Assembly: GCF_007858255.1 (NCBI RefSeq)
Contig: NZ_VFEU01000018.1
Location: 25,562 to 89,561, forward strand
From: Pseudomonas rhodesiae
GTDB lineage: Bacteria > Pseudomonadota > Gammaproteobacteria > Pseudomonadales > Pseudomonadaceae
Direction of reading: 5' to 3'
DNA: 64,000 nucleotides
This document shows positions 25,660 to 35,260 of this stretch, one piece after another. Below the pieces are notes generated by a model. The model ran no database searches and had not been told where the DNA came from. It worked only from the letters and a program-made list of their open reading frames with translations. Position 1 is the first letter of the stretch. Each line of letters opens with the position of its first letter. Both the position numbers and the translations under genes were made by a program.

Positions 25660-26093
25660 AGCGTCGCCGCCTCAAAGGCGCGCAACACCCGCAGGGCCGC
25701 CTCCATATCGGCGGGCGCGATATCCGCCAGCACATCTTTGCGCAGGCGCACCAGTTGCGCCTCCACCGCCTGCACCAGTTCGCGACCACGTTCGGTGAGG
25801 CTCAAGGCCTTGGCGCGGCGGTCGTGGACGTCTTCGGTGCGGCACACATAGCCGCCGTTGCACAGCTGGTCGAGCAGGCGCACCAGGGACGGGCTTTCCA
25901 TCCCCGACGCATGGGCGACCTTGACCTGATGCACACCGTCGCCCAAACGGCCGATCATCAACAACGGCACGGCGCAGGCTTCGGAAATACCGTAGCTCAC
26001 CAGCGTGCTCTGGCAGATTTTGCGCCAATGACGGGCGCCCACCACCATGCTGCTGCTGAGGTTCATCTGGAGTTGTTCGAGGGATTGAGGCAC
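25656..26093 (-). CDS. MarR-family regulator of the efflux operon
   Basis: A 145-residue winged-helix protein with a MarR pattern: VAHASGMESPSLVRLLDQLCNGGYVCRTEDVHDRRAKALSLTERG contains the recognition helix and the D-x-R-x wing. It is the first gene of a five-gene operon and probably represses it. The start is taken as GTG at 26093; an internal ATG at 26066 is possible, as neither has a clear ribosome site. A near-perfect palindrome lies 17-32 bases upstream and is the likely operator. Confidence 0.85.
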   Translation of the reverse strand: MPQSLEQLQMNLSSSMVVGARHWRKICQSTLVSYGISEACAVPLLMIGRLGDGVHQVKVAHASGMESPSLVRLLDQLCNGGYVCRTEDVHDRRAKALSLTERGRELVQAVEAQLVRLRKDVLADIAPADMEAALRVLRAFEAATL

Positions 26094-26109
26094 TGGATAG
26101 TTCGCATAC

Positions 26110-26125
26110 AGTTAGTTTGCTAACT
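26110..26125. promoter_or_regulatory. Candidate MarR operator upstream of the FUSC operon
   Basis: AGTTAG (26110-26115) and CTAACT (26120-26125) form a perfect inverted repeat with a four-base centre, and looser symmetry extends further. It begins 17 bases before the marR start codon, overlapping the expected promoter. MarR-type repressors commonly bind such AT-rich palindromes, so autorepression is likely. Confidence 0.55.
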
Positions 26126-26483
26126 ATCAATATGGCGAAGGGATCGAATTGCGTCAAGTTTTGAAACAATTTAGCGATGGATGGAGGGTGAGTGCATGAC
26201 ACAGGTGAGAGGGGGCGCGCGCCCGATAGCAGTGGATCAGGCAAACAAGCTGTTACTGGCACACCGTAATCGGGGGCAAGCCCCCTCCCACATTTGGATC
26301 GGTGTCAGCTTCAGGATTGTTATGCGGCCTCGCCATCCAGGTGGCGCTGCCGATTCGAGTGATGGGCATATCCGACTCTCGCCAAGGTGAATCCCCCAAG
26401 AAAAAATAACCCAGGCGATTAGCGCCCAGATTTTTCTACTGCTCACCTTTTTTTTACGAAAACACAATTTTCAAAAGATTTTT
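26126..26483. other. Intergenic region with one REP, no gene seen
   Basis: The region between the marR gene and the end of the APS-kinase operon carries one REP (26269-26291) and a low-GC tract (26395-26480, including T- and A-runs). The low-GC tract could include a weak terminator for the adhesin operon coming from the other side. I see no ORF with a plausible ribosome site. Confidence 0.45.
26269..26291. repeat. Single REP element
   Basis: The 23 bases are identical to one arm of the paired REPs at 53394-53479, with the core GGGGGCAAGCCCCCTCCC. A solitary copy is usually a leftover of a REPIN. It lies between two minus-strand transcription units. Confidence 0.75.
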
Positions 26484-27350
26484 TTACACCCCTCGGCCAT
26501 CCCGCAACATCAGATTCAACTCATCCACCACCTCCGTCCAATCCGCATCGTCCAAGATTTCCTCACGCAAAAATGCTTTCTGGCTGTCTGTCCAGAAAAA
26601 CGCCTCTGCCAACTTCAAATCCGGCTTGAGTGGTGAGTGGGCGGTCACAAACTGATTAATACTGACCGGGTCATCCGGCAGTCCAAGCTGTTTGAACAGC
26701 GACGGCAAGCTGTGCACGGGCGATTCCATGGTGGGCTCCTGAGAAGATGAATACCCAGAGTCTAGTTCAGGCACCAGCCAGGCCAGTAATCGCTCGACGC
26801 CCTGCTGCACCGACAGCACGCCGGTGTCCAACACCAGCGATGCCAGGGGCGGCGGTTCATAGGGGGAGCCGATGCCGGTAAACCCCGGCAACTCGCCGTT
26901 ACGCGCACGGGCGTAGTGCCCCTTGGGGTCGCGGCTTTCGCACACTGCCAGTGAGGCACTGCACCACACTTCGCGATAATCGTCACCGAGGCGTTCGGCA
27001 AACACCGCGCGCAGGTCCGTCAGCGGCGCAATCATTGCCAGGATCACAATCTGCCCGTTGTCCACCAGCAGAGCCGCCAGTTCGCTGGCGCGACGGATGT
27101 TTTCCAGGCGGTCCTTATCGGAAAAACCCAGGTCTCGATTGAGGCCGCCGCGCAGGGTATCGCCGTCGAGTACCAGGGTCTGTCGGCCCTGTTCGAACAA
27201 GGCGGCTTGCAGGCCCTGGGCCAAGGTGGACTTACCCGACGCCGGCAGGCCGGTGAGCAGGATCGCCACGCCGCGATGCCCATTGCGCGCTTCGCGGTGA
27301 CGGCGCGTGATGCTCGCCGTCGGCGCTACCAGGTTATTGAGCGACGGCAC
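26484..27350 (-). CDS. APS kinase (CysC)-like protein fused to DUF2789
   Basis: The 288-residue reading frame has two parts. Residues 1-200 are an adenylylsulfate-kinase domain: P-loop GLPASGKST, LDGDTLRGGLNRDLGFS for the APS-binding region, and a C-terminal GSPYEPPP loop. This reaction makes PAPS from APS and ATP. Residues 208-288 (MESPVHSLPSLFKQLGL onwards) form a DUF2789 protein, which I know mainly as a stand-alone gene of about 80 residues. A strong ribosome site (CAGGAG, six bases before the internal ATG at 26729) remains inside the frame, so DUF2789 may also be made alone. It overlaps the outer-membrane-factor gene by 17 bases, starts at a GTG, and closes the sulfotransferase-adhesin operon. 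Confidence 0.75.
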   Translation of the reverse strand: MPSLNNLVAPTASITRRHREARNGHRGVAILLTGLPASGKSTLAQGLQAALFEQGRQTLVLDGDTLRGGLNRDLGFSDKDRLENIRRASELAALLVDNGQIVILAMIAPLTDLRAVFAERLGDDYREVWCSASLAVCESRDPKGHYARARNGELPGFTGIGSPYEPPPLASLVLDTGVLSVQQGVERLLAWLVPELDSGYSSSQEPTMESPVHSLPSLFKQLGLPDDPVSINQFVTAHSPLKPDLKLAEAFFWTDSQKAFLREEILDDADWTEVVDELNLMLRDGRGV

Positions 27351-28848
27351 GGGGCACTGGTGCAGCGATATTGCCCGCCGCCCAAGCCGACTCGCGGCTG
27401 GCCAGGGCGCTGGCGATGCTTTGCACGCGGTCGGAGTCCAGTTGCTCCGGCAGCGGGTCGAGACCGGCGCTGGCGAAGATCTGCCCGTAGGCGTTGCGCA
27501 GATCGGCGTAGGCCAGGTCGCGGCGCAGGTCGGCCTGCAAGGTGTTGAGTTCGCCCTGGATCAGGTCCAGCTCACCGATCCCGGCGGCCTCATGACGGTT
27601 GCGCAATTGACCGAGGATTTGCCCGTCGATATCGGCAAGTTGTTCGCTGGTTTTGAACTGGCGCACCGCGTCCTGATAGTTGGCGTTGGCCACATAGAGT
27701 TGCGCGAGCACGGCAATCGACATCGCCTGGCGCCGGGCGGTGGCGACTTCTTCACCGGCCTTGGCCACGTCGATGGCCGCCGGGGCGGAGATCACATTGA
27801 ACAGGTTCCAGGTGACCTTGGCGCCGTAGTCGGCCCAGCGGTTGTCCACTAGAAACGAGTTGCTGTCGTAATGCCCGCCGGCCGAAAACTCCAGCCCCGG
27901 CAGCAAGCGCAGCATGGCTTTACGGGTTTCGGCGGCGCTGATGCGGGTCTGGTAATCCTGCTCGCGCAGTTCCGGGCGGTTGGCCAGGGCTTCCTGCTCC
28001 AGGCTGGCCAGGTTCACCTTGAGCTGAGGAACGCTGTAGTCATCGGGCGTGGCCAGTTTCAGCTCGGTGCCCATGGGCAGATTGATCAGGGTCGACAGCT
28101 CGGTCTTGGCCAACGACAGGGCGCGGCGCTGCTCTTGCAACTGGCGCGTGGCTTCGATCAACGCACGCTGATAGCCGAGCGCCTGGACCGGGTCGCCGAT
28201 ACGCTGTTCGCTCATGCTCTGGCTATTGGCCTGGGCCTGGTCGACACGGGTCATGAGGCTGTCGATCTGGGTCAGCAGACGCTCGGCGGCCACCGCGCGC
28301 CAGTAGGCGGAACGCACGTCCTGCACGATGGTGTTGACCACCTTGCGTCGACGTTCCTGGATGATCAGGCGCTGATCGCCCTGCTGCTTGGCGCTGATGT
28401 AACTCACGCCGAAGTCGAGCACGTTCCACACCATGGTCAGGTCGGCCACGCGACGGTCGCGGTCCTGGGAGGTCGAGGGTTCCAGGGACTGGGTGCCGGT
28501 GAGCACACTCTGGCTGCTGGAGGCGTTGGTGTTGTTACGCCCGGCATAGCCAGCGGATAGGGCCATGCGCGGCAGCATGTCGAAACTGGACAGGTCGGAT
28601 TGACGCTTGGCCAGCGCCTCTTCCATCACCTTCAAACGGCCTTCGAGGTTGTACTTGACCGCACGGGCCATGGCCTCGTGCAGGGTCAGCGGGCCGCTCA
28701 ACGGTTCCTGATCCTTGTACATGCCATGTAGATCGCTGCGCGCGCGTTGCTCGCTGACGCTGCGCTCGATGGGGTCACTGGTGACTGCGCAACCGCTGAC
28801 AACCAACGCCAGCAGACTCATTCCGAATAACTTCTGACCTCTATTCAT
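27334..28848 (-). CDS. TolC-like outer-membrane factor of the adhesin operon
   Basis: A 504-residue lipoprotein (ALVVSGC, Cys20) of the TolC family. PLSGPLTLHEAMARAVKYNLEGRLKVMEEALAKRQ begins the first of two homologous alpha-barrel repeats; the second starts near LEQEALANRPELREQDYQTRISAAETR. It differs from the NodT-type factors elsewhere in the window and is closer in layout to channels that serve type-I-like secretion. The gene follows the adhesin by 40 bases and overlaps the APS-kinase gene. Its likely job is outer-membrane passage of the adhesin. No ABC ATPase is encoded nearby. Confidence 0.85.
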   Translation of the reverse strand: MNRGQKLFGMSLLALVVSGCAVTSDPIERSVSEQRARSDLHGMYKDQEPLSGPLTLHEAMARAVKYNLEGRLKVMEEALAKRQSDLSSFDMLPRMALSAGYAGRNNTNASSSQSVLTGTQSLEPSTSQDRDRRVADLTMVWNVLDFGVSYISAKQQGDQRLIIQERRRKVVNTIVQDVRSAYWRAVAAERLLTQIDSLMTRVDQAQANSQSMSEQRIGDPVQALGYQRALIEATRQLQEQRRALSLAKTELSTLINLPMGTELKLATPDDYSVPQLKVNLASLEQEALANRPELREQDYQTRISAAETRKAMLRLLPGLEFSAGGHYDSNSFLVDNRWADYGAKVTWNLFNVISAPAAIDVAKAGEEVATARRQAMSIAVLAQLYVANANYQDAVRQFKTSEQLADIDGQILGQLRNRHEAAGIGELDLIQGELNTLQADLRRDLAYADLRNAYGQIFASAGLDPLPEQLDSDRVQSIASALASRESAWAAGNIAAPVPRAVAQ

Positions 28849-28888
28849 CCCTGACTTGCCCCTGACTGCGGTTCTTTTCTTGAAGTTT

Positions 28889-31800
28889 TCAAGCCTGCAC
28901 TTCGCTGATGCCGGCCTGTCGTAAAGCCATCGCCAGGTTATCGACCTGACGCTGCTCGGTGTCTTTGAGGTGTTGCAGTTGCTGACCCAGCGTCGGCGCG
29001 CCGAACAGGCCGCGCAGCCCTTGGGTAAGGTCTCGACTCTGCATTGATTGGCTGCCGAAAGTGTTCAAGGAATGGTCCTCGGAACCGGCGTCGCGGTTGA
29101 ACACGCCCGACAACGTGCTGCTGCCGAATACCCCACCATCGCCCCCACCAAACCCCAGGAAACCTTGGCCCGAGCCATCGCCGGCGGTGTCGTTGCCGAA
29201 CACCTGGGCGATATAGCTCGGTGCCAACTGGCCCCGGCTGATGAAAATACTGCCGATCGGTTTGAGGTCACCGCCAACGTCCCGCTGCTCGAACAGCGGC
29301 GGGAAGCCCAGCGGCGAGCCGAGATCGCCCCTGGGTGACGCAATGACGACCGGTTGTAACGGCACCTCGGATGGCGCAACCACCGTCACAGGGTCTGCGG
29401 TGAGGAAGTCCGGCGGCGGTTTCACATCGTTGGGTACCACGGTATCGATCGCATAGTTGTTGGACACGGCCACGCTTACCCCGGCGTTGCCCGCCAGGTC
29501 AGTGAGGTTGGCGGTGTCCAGGGCGATAAAGTTGCTCGGATCGGTAAGGTTGGCGGTCGGCGTGAACGTCGCGGTCCAGGTCAGACCACCGTCGCTGCTG
29601 ACCAGATTGGTCAACTCCCCATTGGTGACACTCAGGTCCGACAGGTCGAAATTACTTACCGCCTCGCTGAAGGTGATGACGACCTGCGTTGTCTCGCCTA
29701 CTGTCAGGTTCGGATCGGCAACCACGATGGTTGCGGTTGGCCGGGTGGCGTCGAGGGCATAGTTGCTGGAGATCGCAATACCCGCCCCGACATTGCCGGC
29801 CAGGTCCTGGACAGTACTTGCGTCCAGCAGGATCAGGTTAGTGGCATCGCTGACGCCCGCCGTGGGCGTCAAGGTGGCCGTCCAGGTCAGGCCGCCGTCA
29901 GTGCTGGCGAGGTCGGACAGCACAGCATTGGCCACACTCAAATCCGACAGATCGAAACCGCTGACCGCCTCGGTAAAGCGGATGGTCACGACAGTGGTCT
30001 GGCCGATGCCCAGGCGGGTGTCACCCAGGGTAATCGTCGCGCCAGGGCGCACTGTATCGATGGCAAAACTGTTGGAGTTCACCGTACCGCTACCTGCATT
30101 GCCTGAGACGTTGACCACGCCACTGGTATCCAGGCTGATCAGGTTGCTGGTGTCGGTAATGCCCGCGTTCGGGGTGAAGGTTGCCGTCCAAGTCACACCG
30201 CCATCGGAGGATGAGACGGCGCTGAGAGTACCGTTATTCACCAGCAGATCGGCATTGTCGAAACCACTGACCGCTTCCGAGAAAGTGATGGTTACCAGGG
30301 AGGTCTCACCGACCTTGAGTGCGCTGTCGGCCACCACCACCGTCGCCGTCGGCACCCGTGTTTCGATCATAAAGTTGGCCGAGTCGGTGGCGCCTGCCCC
30401 TGTGTTGCCGGCGGCGTCGCTCACGCCGGTGTTATCCAAGGTGATCAGGTTGGTGGTGTCGGAGACGCCTGGGTCCGGGGTAAACGTCGCGGTCCAGGTC
30501 AGGCCGCCATCGCTGCTGCTGACGGCGCTCAAGCTGCCGTTGACGATGGTCAGGTCGGAATTGTCGAAGCCACTGACGGCCTCGCTGAAGGTGATCGTCA
30601 CCTGCGCGGTCTCGCCTGGTCTCAATGTCGAATCGCTGAGCACGATGGTAGCGCTCGGGCGCTGGGTATCGAGGGCGTAGTTGTTGGAATCGGTGGTGCC
30701 GCTGCCAACGTTGCCGGCCAGGTCGGCGATGCCGCCGTTGGTCAAGGTGATGACATTGCTGGTATCGCTGACGCCTGCCGACGGGGTCAAGGTCGCGGTC
30801 CAAGTGATGCCACCGTCATTGCTGCTCAGCCCGCTGAGAGTGCCGTTGGCCACGTTCAGGTCAGCATTGGAGAAGCCGACGATGGCCTCGCTGAAGGTGA
30901 TCGTCACCAGTGAGGTTTCGCCGACGGCCAAGGCTGTATCGGCCACCACGATGGTCGCGGTAGGGCGCACCGTATCGACCACGTAGTTGTTGGAGTCGGT
31001 GGTGCCGACGCCGGCATTGCCGGCGCCGTTGATCAAGCCGGTATTGTCCAACGTGATCACGTTGCTGCTATCGGAAATGCTCGCGCTCGGGGTAAACGTC
31101 GCTGTCCAGGTCACGCCGCCGTCGCTGCTGCTGACAGTGCTCAGGGTGCCGTTGTTGATCGTCAGGTCGGCGTTATCGAAACCGCTCACTGCCGAATTGA
31201 AGGTGATGGTCACCAGGCTCGTCTGGCCGATCCCCAGCGTAGTATCGGCAACCACGATAGTCGCGGTCGGGACGTTGGTGTCGATCTGGTAGTTATTGGA
31301 GTTGGTCGTGCCGCTGCCGGTATTGCCCGCAGCATCCGAGACACCGGTGTTGTTCAGCACGATGACGTTGGAGGTGTCGCTGACGCCCAGGTTCGGGGTG
31401 AACGTAGCGGTCCAGGTGATACCGCCATCGCTGCTGCTGACGGCGCTGAGGGTGCCGTTGGCCACACTCAGGTCAGAATTGTCGAACCCAGTGACCGCCT
31501 CACTGAAGGTGATGGTCACCAGCGAGGTTTCGCCGACGCTCAGTGCGGTGTCAGCGACCACGATGGTCGCGGTGGGGCGCAGCGTGTCGACGGTGTAGTT
31601 GTTGGAATCGGTGGTACCACTGCCGGCATTACCGGCGCCGTCCGTCACGCCAGTGTTATCCAAGGTGATCAGGTTGCTGGTATCGCTCACGCCCACGCTC
31701 GGGGTGAAGGTCGCGGTATAAGTGATGTTGTCGCTGGTGCTCAGCCCGCTCAGGCTGCCGTTGGTAACTGTCAGGTCCGCCAGCGTAAAGCCAGTCACCG

Positions 31801-34800
31801 CCTCGCTGAAGGTGATGGTCACCACCGAGGTTTCGCCCAAAGCAACAGCGCTGTCGGCGATGACCACGGTGGCGGTGGGGCGCACGGTATCGATGGCATA
31901 GTTGTTGGAGTCGGTGGTGCCGCTACCGGCGTTACCGGCGGCATCAGACACACCAGTGTTATCCAGAGTGATCAGATTAGTGCTGTCGCTGATGCTGGCG
32001 TTCGGGGTAAGAGTCGCGGTCCAGGTGATGCCGCCGTCACCGCTGCTCAGCCCGGTCAGGGTGCCGTTGGCGACCGTCAGATCGGCACTGGTAAAACCGC
32101 TCACCGCTTCGCTGAAGGTAATGGTCACCAGGGAAGTTTCGCCGATCCTCAAGCCGTTATCAGAGACGACGATCGTGGCGGTTGGGCGCGCGGTGTCGAC
32201 GGCATAGTTGTTGGAACTGGTGGTACCGCTGCCAGAGTTGCCGGCCAGATCGAGCACGCCGGTGTTGGCCAGGACAATCAGGTTGGTGGCATCCGTGGTG
32301 CTGGCGCTAGGGGTCAACGTGGCGGTCCAGGTGATACCGCCATCGCTGCTGCTCAGTCCGCTCAGGGCACCATTGGCGACAGCCAGATCAGCCAGGGTGA
32401 AACCGCTCACGGCTTCGCTGAAGGTGATCGTCACCTGGGACGTTTCGCCGATGGACAGCGCGTTGTCGGCAACCACGATGGTGGCCGTCGGGCGCAGGGT
32501 GTCGATGGCGTAATTGTTGGAGTCAGTGGTACCTGTGCCTATGTTGCCAGCGAGATCGCTCACGCCGGTATTGTTCAGGGTGATGAGGTTGGTGGCATCC
32601 GTGGCGCTAGCGCTAGGGGTCAGCGTGGCGGTCCAAGTGATGCCCCCGTCGCTGCTGCTCAGCCCGCTCAGTACGCCGTTGGCCACCGTCAGATCGGCGA
32701 CGGTGAAACCGCTCACGGCTTCGTTGAAGGTGATCGTCACCTGGGACGTTTCACCGATGCTCAATGCCGTGTCGGTCACCACGATCGTGGCGGTCGGCAG
32801 TACCGTGTCGATCGCGTAGTTGTTGGAATTGGTAGTGCCGACGCCGGCATTGCCACTCAAGTCCGTGACACCGGCATTGTTCAGGACGACCAGATTGCTG
32901 GTATCGCTGATCGCGGTGTCCGGCGTCAGGGTCGCGGTCCAGGTGATACCGCCGTCACTGCTGCTCAGCCCGCTGAGCGTGCCGTTGGCCACGGTCAAAT
33001 CCGCTGTGGTAAACCCGGTGACGGCCTCGGAAAACGTGATGGTGACCAACGAGGTTTCGCCGCTTCTGAGGGCCGTGTCGGCCACGACGATGGACGCCGT
33101 GGGCGCCACGGTATCGTTGATCACGTAATTGTTCGAATCGGTGGTACCGACGCCGGCGTTACCGGCCAGGTCCGCCACACCGGTGTTGTTCAAAGTGATG
33201 ATGTTGGTGGTATCGGCAATATTGCTGGCTGCGGTCAGCGTGCCGGTCCAGGTGATGCCACCATCGCCGCTGGTCAACAGGCCAACGGTGCCGTTCTGCA
33301 CGGTCAGGTCGGCTGCGGTCAGCCCTGTCACCGCCTCGGAGAAGGTGATGGTCACCAACGACGTAGCGCCGGAGTTCAGGTTGGTGTTTGCCACCACGAC
33401 TGTAGCGGTTGGCGGCGTCTCGTCCGGTACATAGTTGGTGACGAGGGTGCCGCCATCGTTGTAGACGTTGCTCACCGACGCCGGGGAGACACCGGCAGTG
33501 CCTGCGCTCGTGCCCCCCGTGCCACTGCCACCGACATTGCCACTCAACGCCGCGAAATTGGCGGCGGTGAAAAGGATCGCGCCCTTGTTCCAGATAGCCC
33601 CGACCCCGACCCCACCGGCGCCGCCATTTTGGGTATAACCGCCGCCCGCACCGCCGCCACCGCCACCGCCGCCCGCGCCAATGTTATTGGAGATGACCGA
33701 ATTGCCGATGACCCGCAGGGTGGCGCCCGTGTCGTTATAGATACCACCAACCGCACCACCTCCGGCACCACCGATATCGTTATAGCCATCACCGCCGCCA
33801 CCGCCGCCGATGGACAGCCCGGCGCTGGAGGCCGTGCCGCCGGAGGAGCCGGTGCTGTAGCCCGCATAGACGGCGCCGCCGGCACCGCCGGTCGTGCTGC
33901 CACCACGGCCACCGATATTGAAGAAACCGCCACCGGCACCGCCCTGGTTGGCTGAGCCGTTGGAGCCTGAGGAGTTGAGTGTGTCGCCACCACGACCGCC
34001 GATCCCGCCGCCGAGGGCGCCACCACCGCCACCACCGCCGCCGGCATATTCAGGTGTCACACCCCCACCCCCACCACCGCCCGCCGCCACGTTGGCGGTG
34101 ACCGTGACGTTACGCAGGGTCAGGGTGCCGGCGTTGTTGATCCCGCCCCCCTTGGCCACCAGCGCATCGTCACCACCGTTACCGCCGTTGCCAGACACCA
34201 CGCCGCGGGTAATCACCAAGCCGTCGAGGGTGGCCGTGGTGCCGGCCGTCACGTTGATGATTTGGGTTCGGAACTGCCCATCCAGGGTGACATCGGCAAC
34301 GTTGTCGTTATTGATGTCTCCATCGATCGTGATGTTCTTATTGACCACCAGCACCTGGGTCAGCGCAACGGTCATGCTGTTATTGAAGGTGACGATGTCG
34401 CCGTTCTGCGCGGAAGCCAGGGCGCTGCGTAGGGAGCCCACGCCCGCGTTTTGATTGTTGGTTGCGGTCCAGGTGGCCAGGCCCCATTGGTACTCACTCA
34501 TGGCCTTGCTCGACAGCGCGCTGGTGCTTTCGATGGTGCCGGTGGCAATTTCCAGATCCCAATCGCCGCCCAGGCCCGTGCGGTCATTGGAGGCGGCTAC
34601 GTCGCGGCCGGTCAACTGCGCCAGCGAATCCACCAGGCTCAATCCACGCTCGCCTTCGGCGGTATAGCAGCCGTAGATGAGGATATCCCCTCCGGCGTTC
34701 ATGTCCTGACCGATCTGCGCCAGCACTTCGCTGCGCGCCTGTACGTTATCGGCCGAGAGATAGCTGTTGCCCAGCCACAAATCACCGGCATTACCGTGGG

Positions 34801-35209
34801 CGATGATCTGGACGGAGCTGATACCCTGGTGTGAATCCAGGTAATCGGCAATTTGCTGCAGACCGTCCTTGCCGCCGTCCAGTTGCACCACTTGGGTGCC
34901 CGGCGCCACGCCTTCGAGCAGGCTGGCGGAATCCTTGACCCGGGAATCGACGAACACCACGCTCTTGCCGGGCACCGCAGCCTGGGTGGCATCGACCTGG
35001 CCCTGAGGCGCATGGCTGTCGGCGGGCTCTTCCGCAGTGGGGGGCTTGGCCGCTTCGGCCGGCGCATGCGCGTCCGGCTGCGCCACCTCGGCCACGGTCG
35101 CCGCCACCGCACCGTCGAACAGCATTCGCGGTTCCAGGGACATGATCATTGGCGATGCCAGGGCCTTAGAAGCCTCGGTTACCCGCGATTTGCCTTTGCT
35201 CCACCACAT
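28889..35209 (-). CDS. Large LEPRMLFDGA/DUF4347 adhesin with Gly-rich region and 13 Ig-like repeats
   Basis: From the ATG at 35209 the protein has 2106 residues; the frame is open further, to a TTG at 35260, without a better start. Order of parts: a basic N-terminus with LEPRMLFDGA at residues 25-34, the motif I associate with this adhesin class; a DUF4347 domain (about 80-240, SVVFVDSRVKDSASLLEG to IIAHGNAGDLWLGN and DILIYGCYTAEGERG); a beta-helix-like part; a Gly-rich region (about 376-570); 13 tandem Ig-like repeats of about 102 residues (about 591-1916); and a 190-residue C-terminal domain ending LRQAGISEVQA. No RTX nonapeptide array was seen. It is probably an exported surface adhesin. 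It lies between a sulfotransferase and an outer-membrane factor in one operon. Confidence 0.9.
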   Translation of the reverse strand: MWWSKGKSRVTEASKALASPMIMSLEPRMLFDGAVAATVAEVAQPDAHAPAEAAKPPTAEEPADSHAPQGQVDATQAAVPGKSVVFVDSRVKDSASLLEGVAPGTQVVQLDGGKDGLQQIADYLDSHQGISSVQIIAHGNAGDLWLGNSYLSADNVQARSEVLAQIGQDMNAGGDILIYGCYTAEGERGLSLVDSLAQLTGRDVAASNDRTGLGGDWDLEIATGTIESTSALSSKAMSEYQWGLATWTATNNQNAGVGSLRSALASAQNGDIVTFNNSMTVALTQVLVVNKNITIDGDINNDNVADVTLDGQFRTQIINVTAGTTATLDGLVITRGVVSGNGGNGGDDALVAKGGGINNAGTLTLRNVTVTANVAAGGGGGGGVTPEYAGGGGGGGGALGGGIGGRGGDTLNSSGSNGSANQGGAGGGFFNIGGRGGSTTGGAGGAVYAGYSTGSSGGTASSAGLSIGGGGGGDGYNDIGGAGGGAVGGIYNDTGATLRVIGNSVISNNIGAGGGGGGGGAGGGYTQNGGAGGVGVGAIWNKGAILFTAANFAALSGNVGGSGTGGTSAGTAGVSPASVSNVYNDGGTLVTNYVPDETPPTATVVVANTNLNSGATSLVTITFSEAVTGLTAADLTVQNGTVGLLTSGDGGITWTGTLTAASNIADTTNIITLNNTGVADLAGNAGVGTTDSNNYVINDTVAPTASIVVADTALRSGETSLVTITFSEAVTGFTTADLTVANGTLSGLSSSDGGITWTATLTPDTAISDTSNLVVLNNAGVTDLSGNAGVGTTNSNNYAIDTVLPTATIVVTDTALSIGETSQVTITFNEAVSGFTVADLTVANGVLSGLSSSDGGITWTATLTPSASATDATNLITLNNTGVSDLAGNIGTGTTDSNNYAIDTLRPTATIVVADNALSIGETSQVTITFSEAVSGFTLADLAVANGALSGLSSSDGGITWTATLTPSASTTDATNLIVLANTGVLDLAGNSGSGTTSSNNYAVDTARPTATIVVSDNGLRIGETSLVTITFSEAVSGFTSADLTVANGTLTGLSSGDGGITWTATLTPNASISDSTNLITLDNTGVSDAAGNAGSGTTDSNNYAIDTVRPTATVVIADSAVALGETSVVTITFSEAVTGFTLADLTVTNGSLSGLSTSDNITYTATFTPSVGVSDTSNLITLDNTGVTDGAGNAGSGTTDSNNYTVDTLRPTATIVVADTALSVGETSLVTITFSEAVTGFDNSDLSVANGTLSAVSSSDGGITWTATFTPNLGVSDTSNVIVLNNTGVSDAAGNTGSGTTNSNNYQIDTNVPTATIVVADTTLGIGQTSLVTITFNSAVSGFDNADLTINNGTLSTVSSSDGGVTWTATFTPSASISDSSNVITLDNTGLINGAGNAGVGTTDSNNYVVDTVRPTATIVVADTALAVGETSLVTITFSEAIVGFSNADLNVANGTLSGLSSNDGGITWTATLTPSAGVSDTSNVITLTNGGIADLAGNVGSGTTDSNNYALDTQRPSATIVLSDSTLRPGETAQVTITFSEAVSGFDNSDLTIVNGSLSAVSSSDGGLTWTATFTPDPGVSDTTNLITLDNTGVSDAAGNTGAGATDSANFMIETRVPTATVVVADSALKVGETSLVTITFSEAVSGFDNADLLVNNGTLSAVSSSDGGVTWTATFTPNAGITDTSNLISLDTSGVVNVSGNAGSGTVNSNSFAIDTVRPGATITLGDTRLGIGQTTVVTIRFTEAVSGFDLSDLSVANAVLSDLASTDGGLTWTATLTPTAGVSDATNLILLDASTVQDLAGNVGAGIAISSNYALDATRPTATIVVADPNLTVGETTQVVITFSEAVSNFDLSDLSVTNGELTNLVSSDGGLTWTATFTPTANLTDPSNFIALDTANLTDLAGNAGVSVAVSNNYAIDTVVPNDVKPPPDFLTADPVTVVAPSEVPLQPVVIASPRGDLGSPLGFPPLFEQRDVGGDLKPIGSIFISRGQLAPSYIAQVFGNDTAGDGSGQGFLGFGGGDGGVFGSSTLSGVFNRDAGSEDHSLNTFGSQSMQSRDLTQGLRGLFGAPTLGQQLQHLKDTEQRQVDNLAMALRQAGISEVQA
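29457..33434 (-). repeat. Thirteen tandem 306-base Ig-like repeats
   Basis: Thirteen units of about 306 bases (303-309) run head to tail inside the adhesin gene, each coding for a domain that starts (R/V)PTATIVVADTAL and carries ETSLVTITFSEAV, SSDGGITWTATLTP and GVSDLAGNAGSGTTDSNNY. The units are clearly related but not identical. Such arrays change copy number by recombination and set adhesin length in Bap-like proteins. Each unit also gives an antisense open frame of about 101 codons, which is an artefact of base composition. Confidence 0.9.
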
Positions 35210-35260
35210 GACGATCACCCGAACTCGAACTGCTACCACACGCCAATAAAAAAACCGCAA

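Noticed and set aside
23611..25851. 746-codon plus-strand frame opposite the FUSC gene
   Set aside because: Gln/His/Arg-rich shadow of a clear membrane protein gene.
29457..33128. Series of antisense frames of about 101 codons at 306-base spacing
   Set aside because: They mirror the adhesin repeats exactly, one per unit, and have no ribosome sites.
33500..34130. GC-rich periodic sequence that could suggest a CRISPR array or satellite
   Set aside because: It is in frame with the adhesin and codes for Gly runs; there are no constant repeats with unique spacers.
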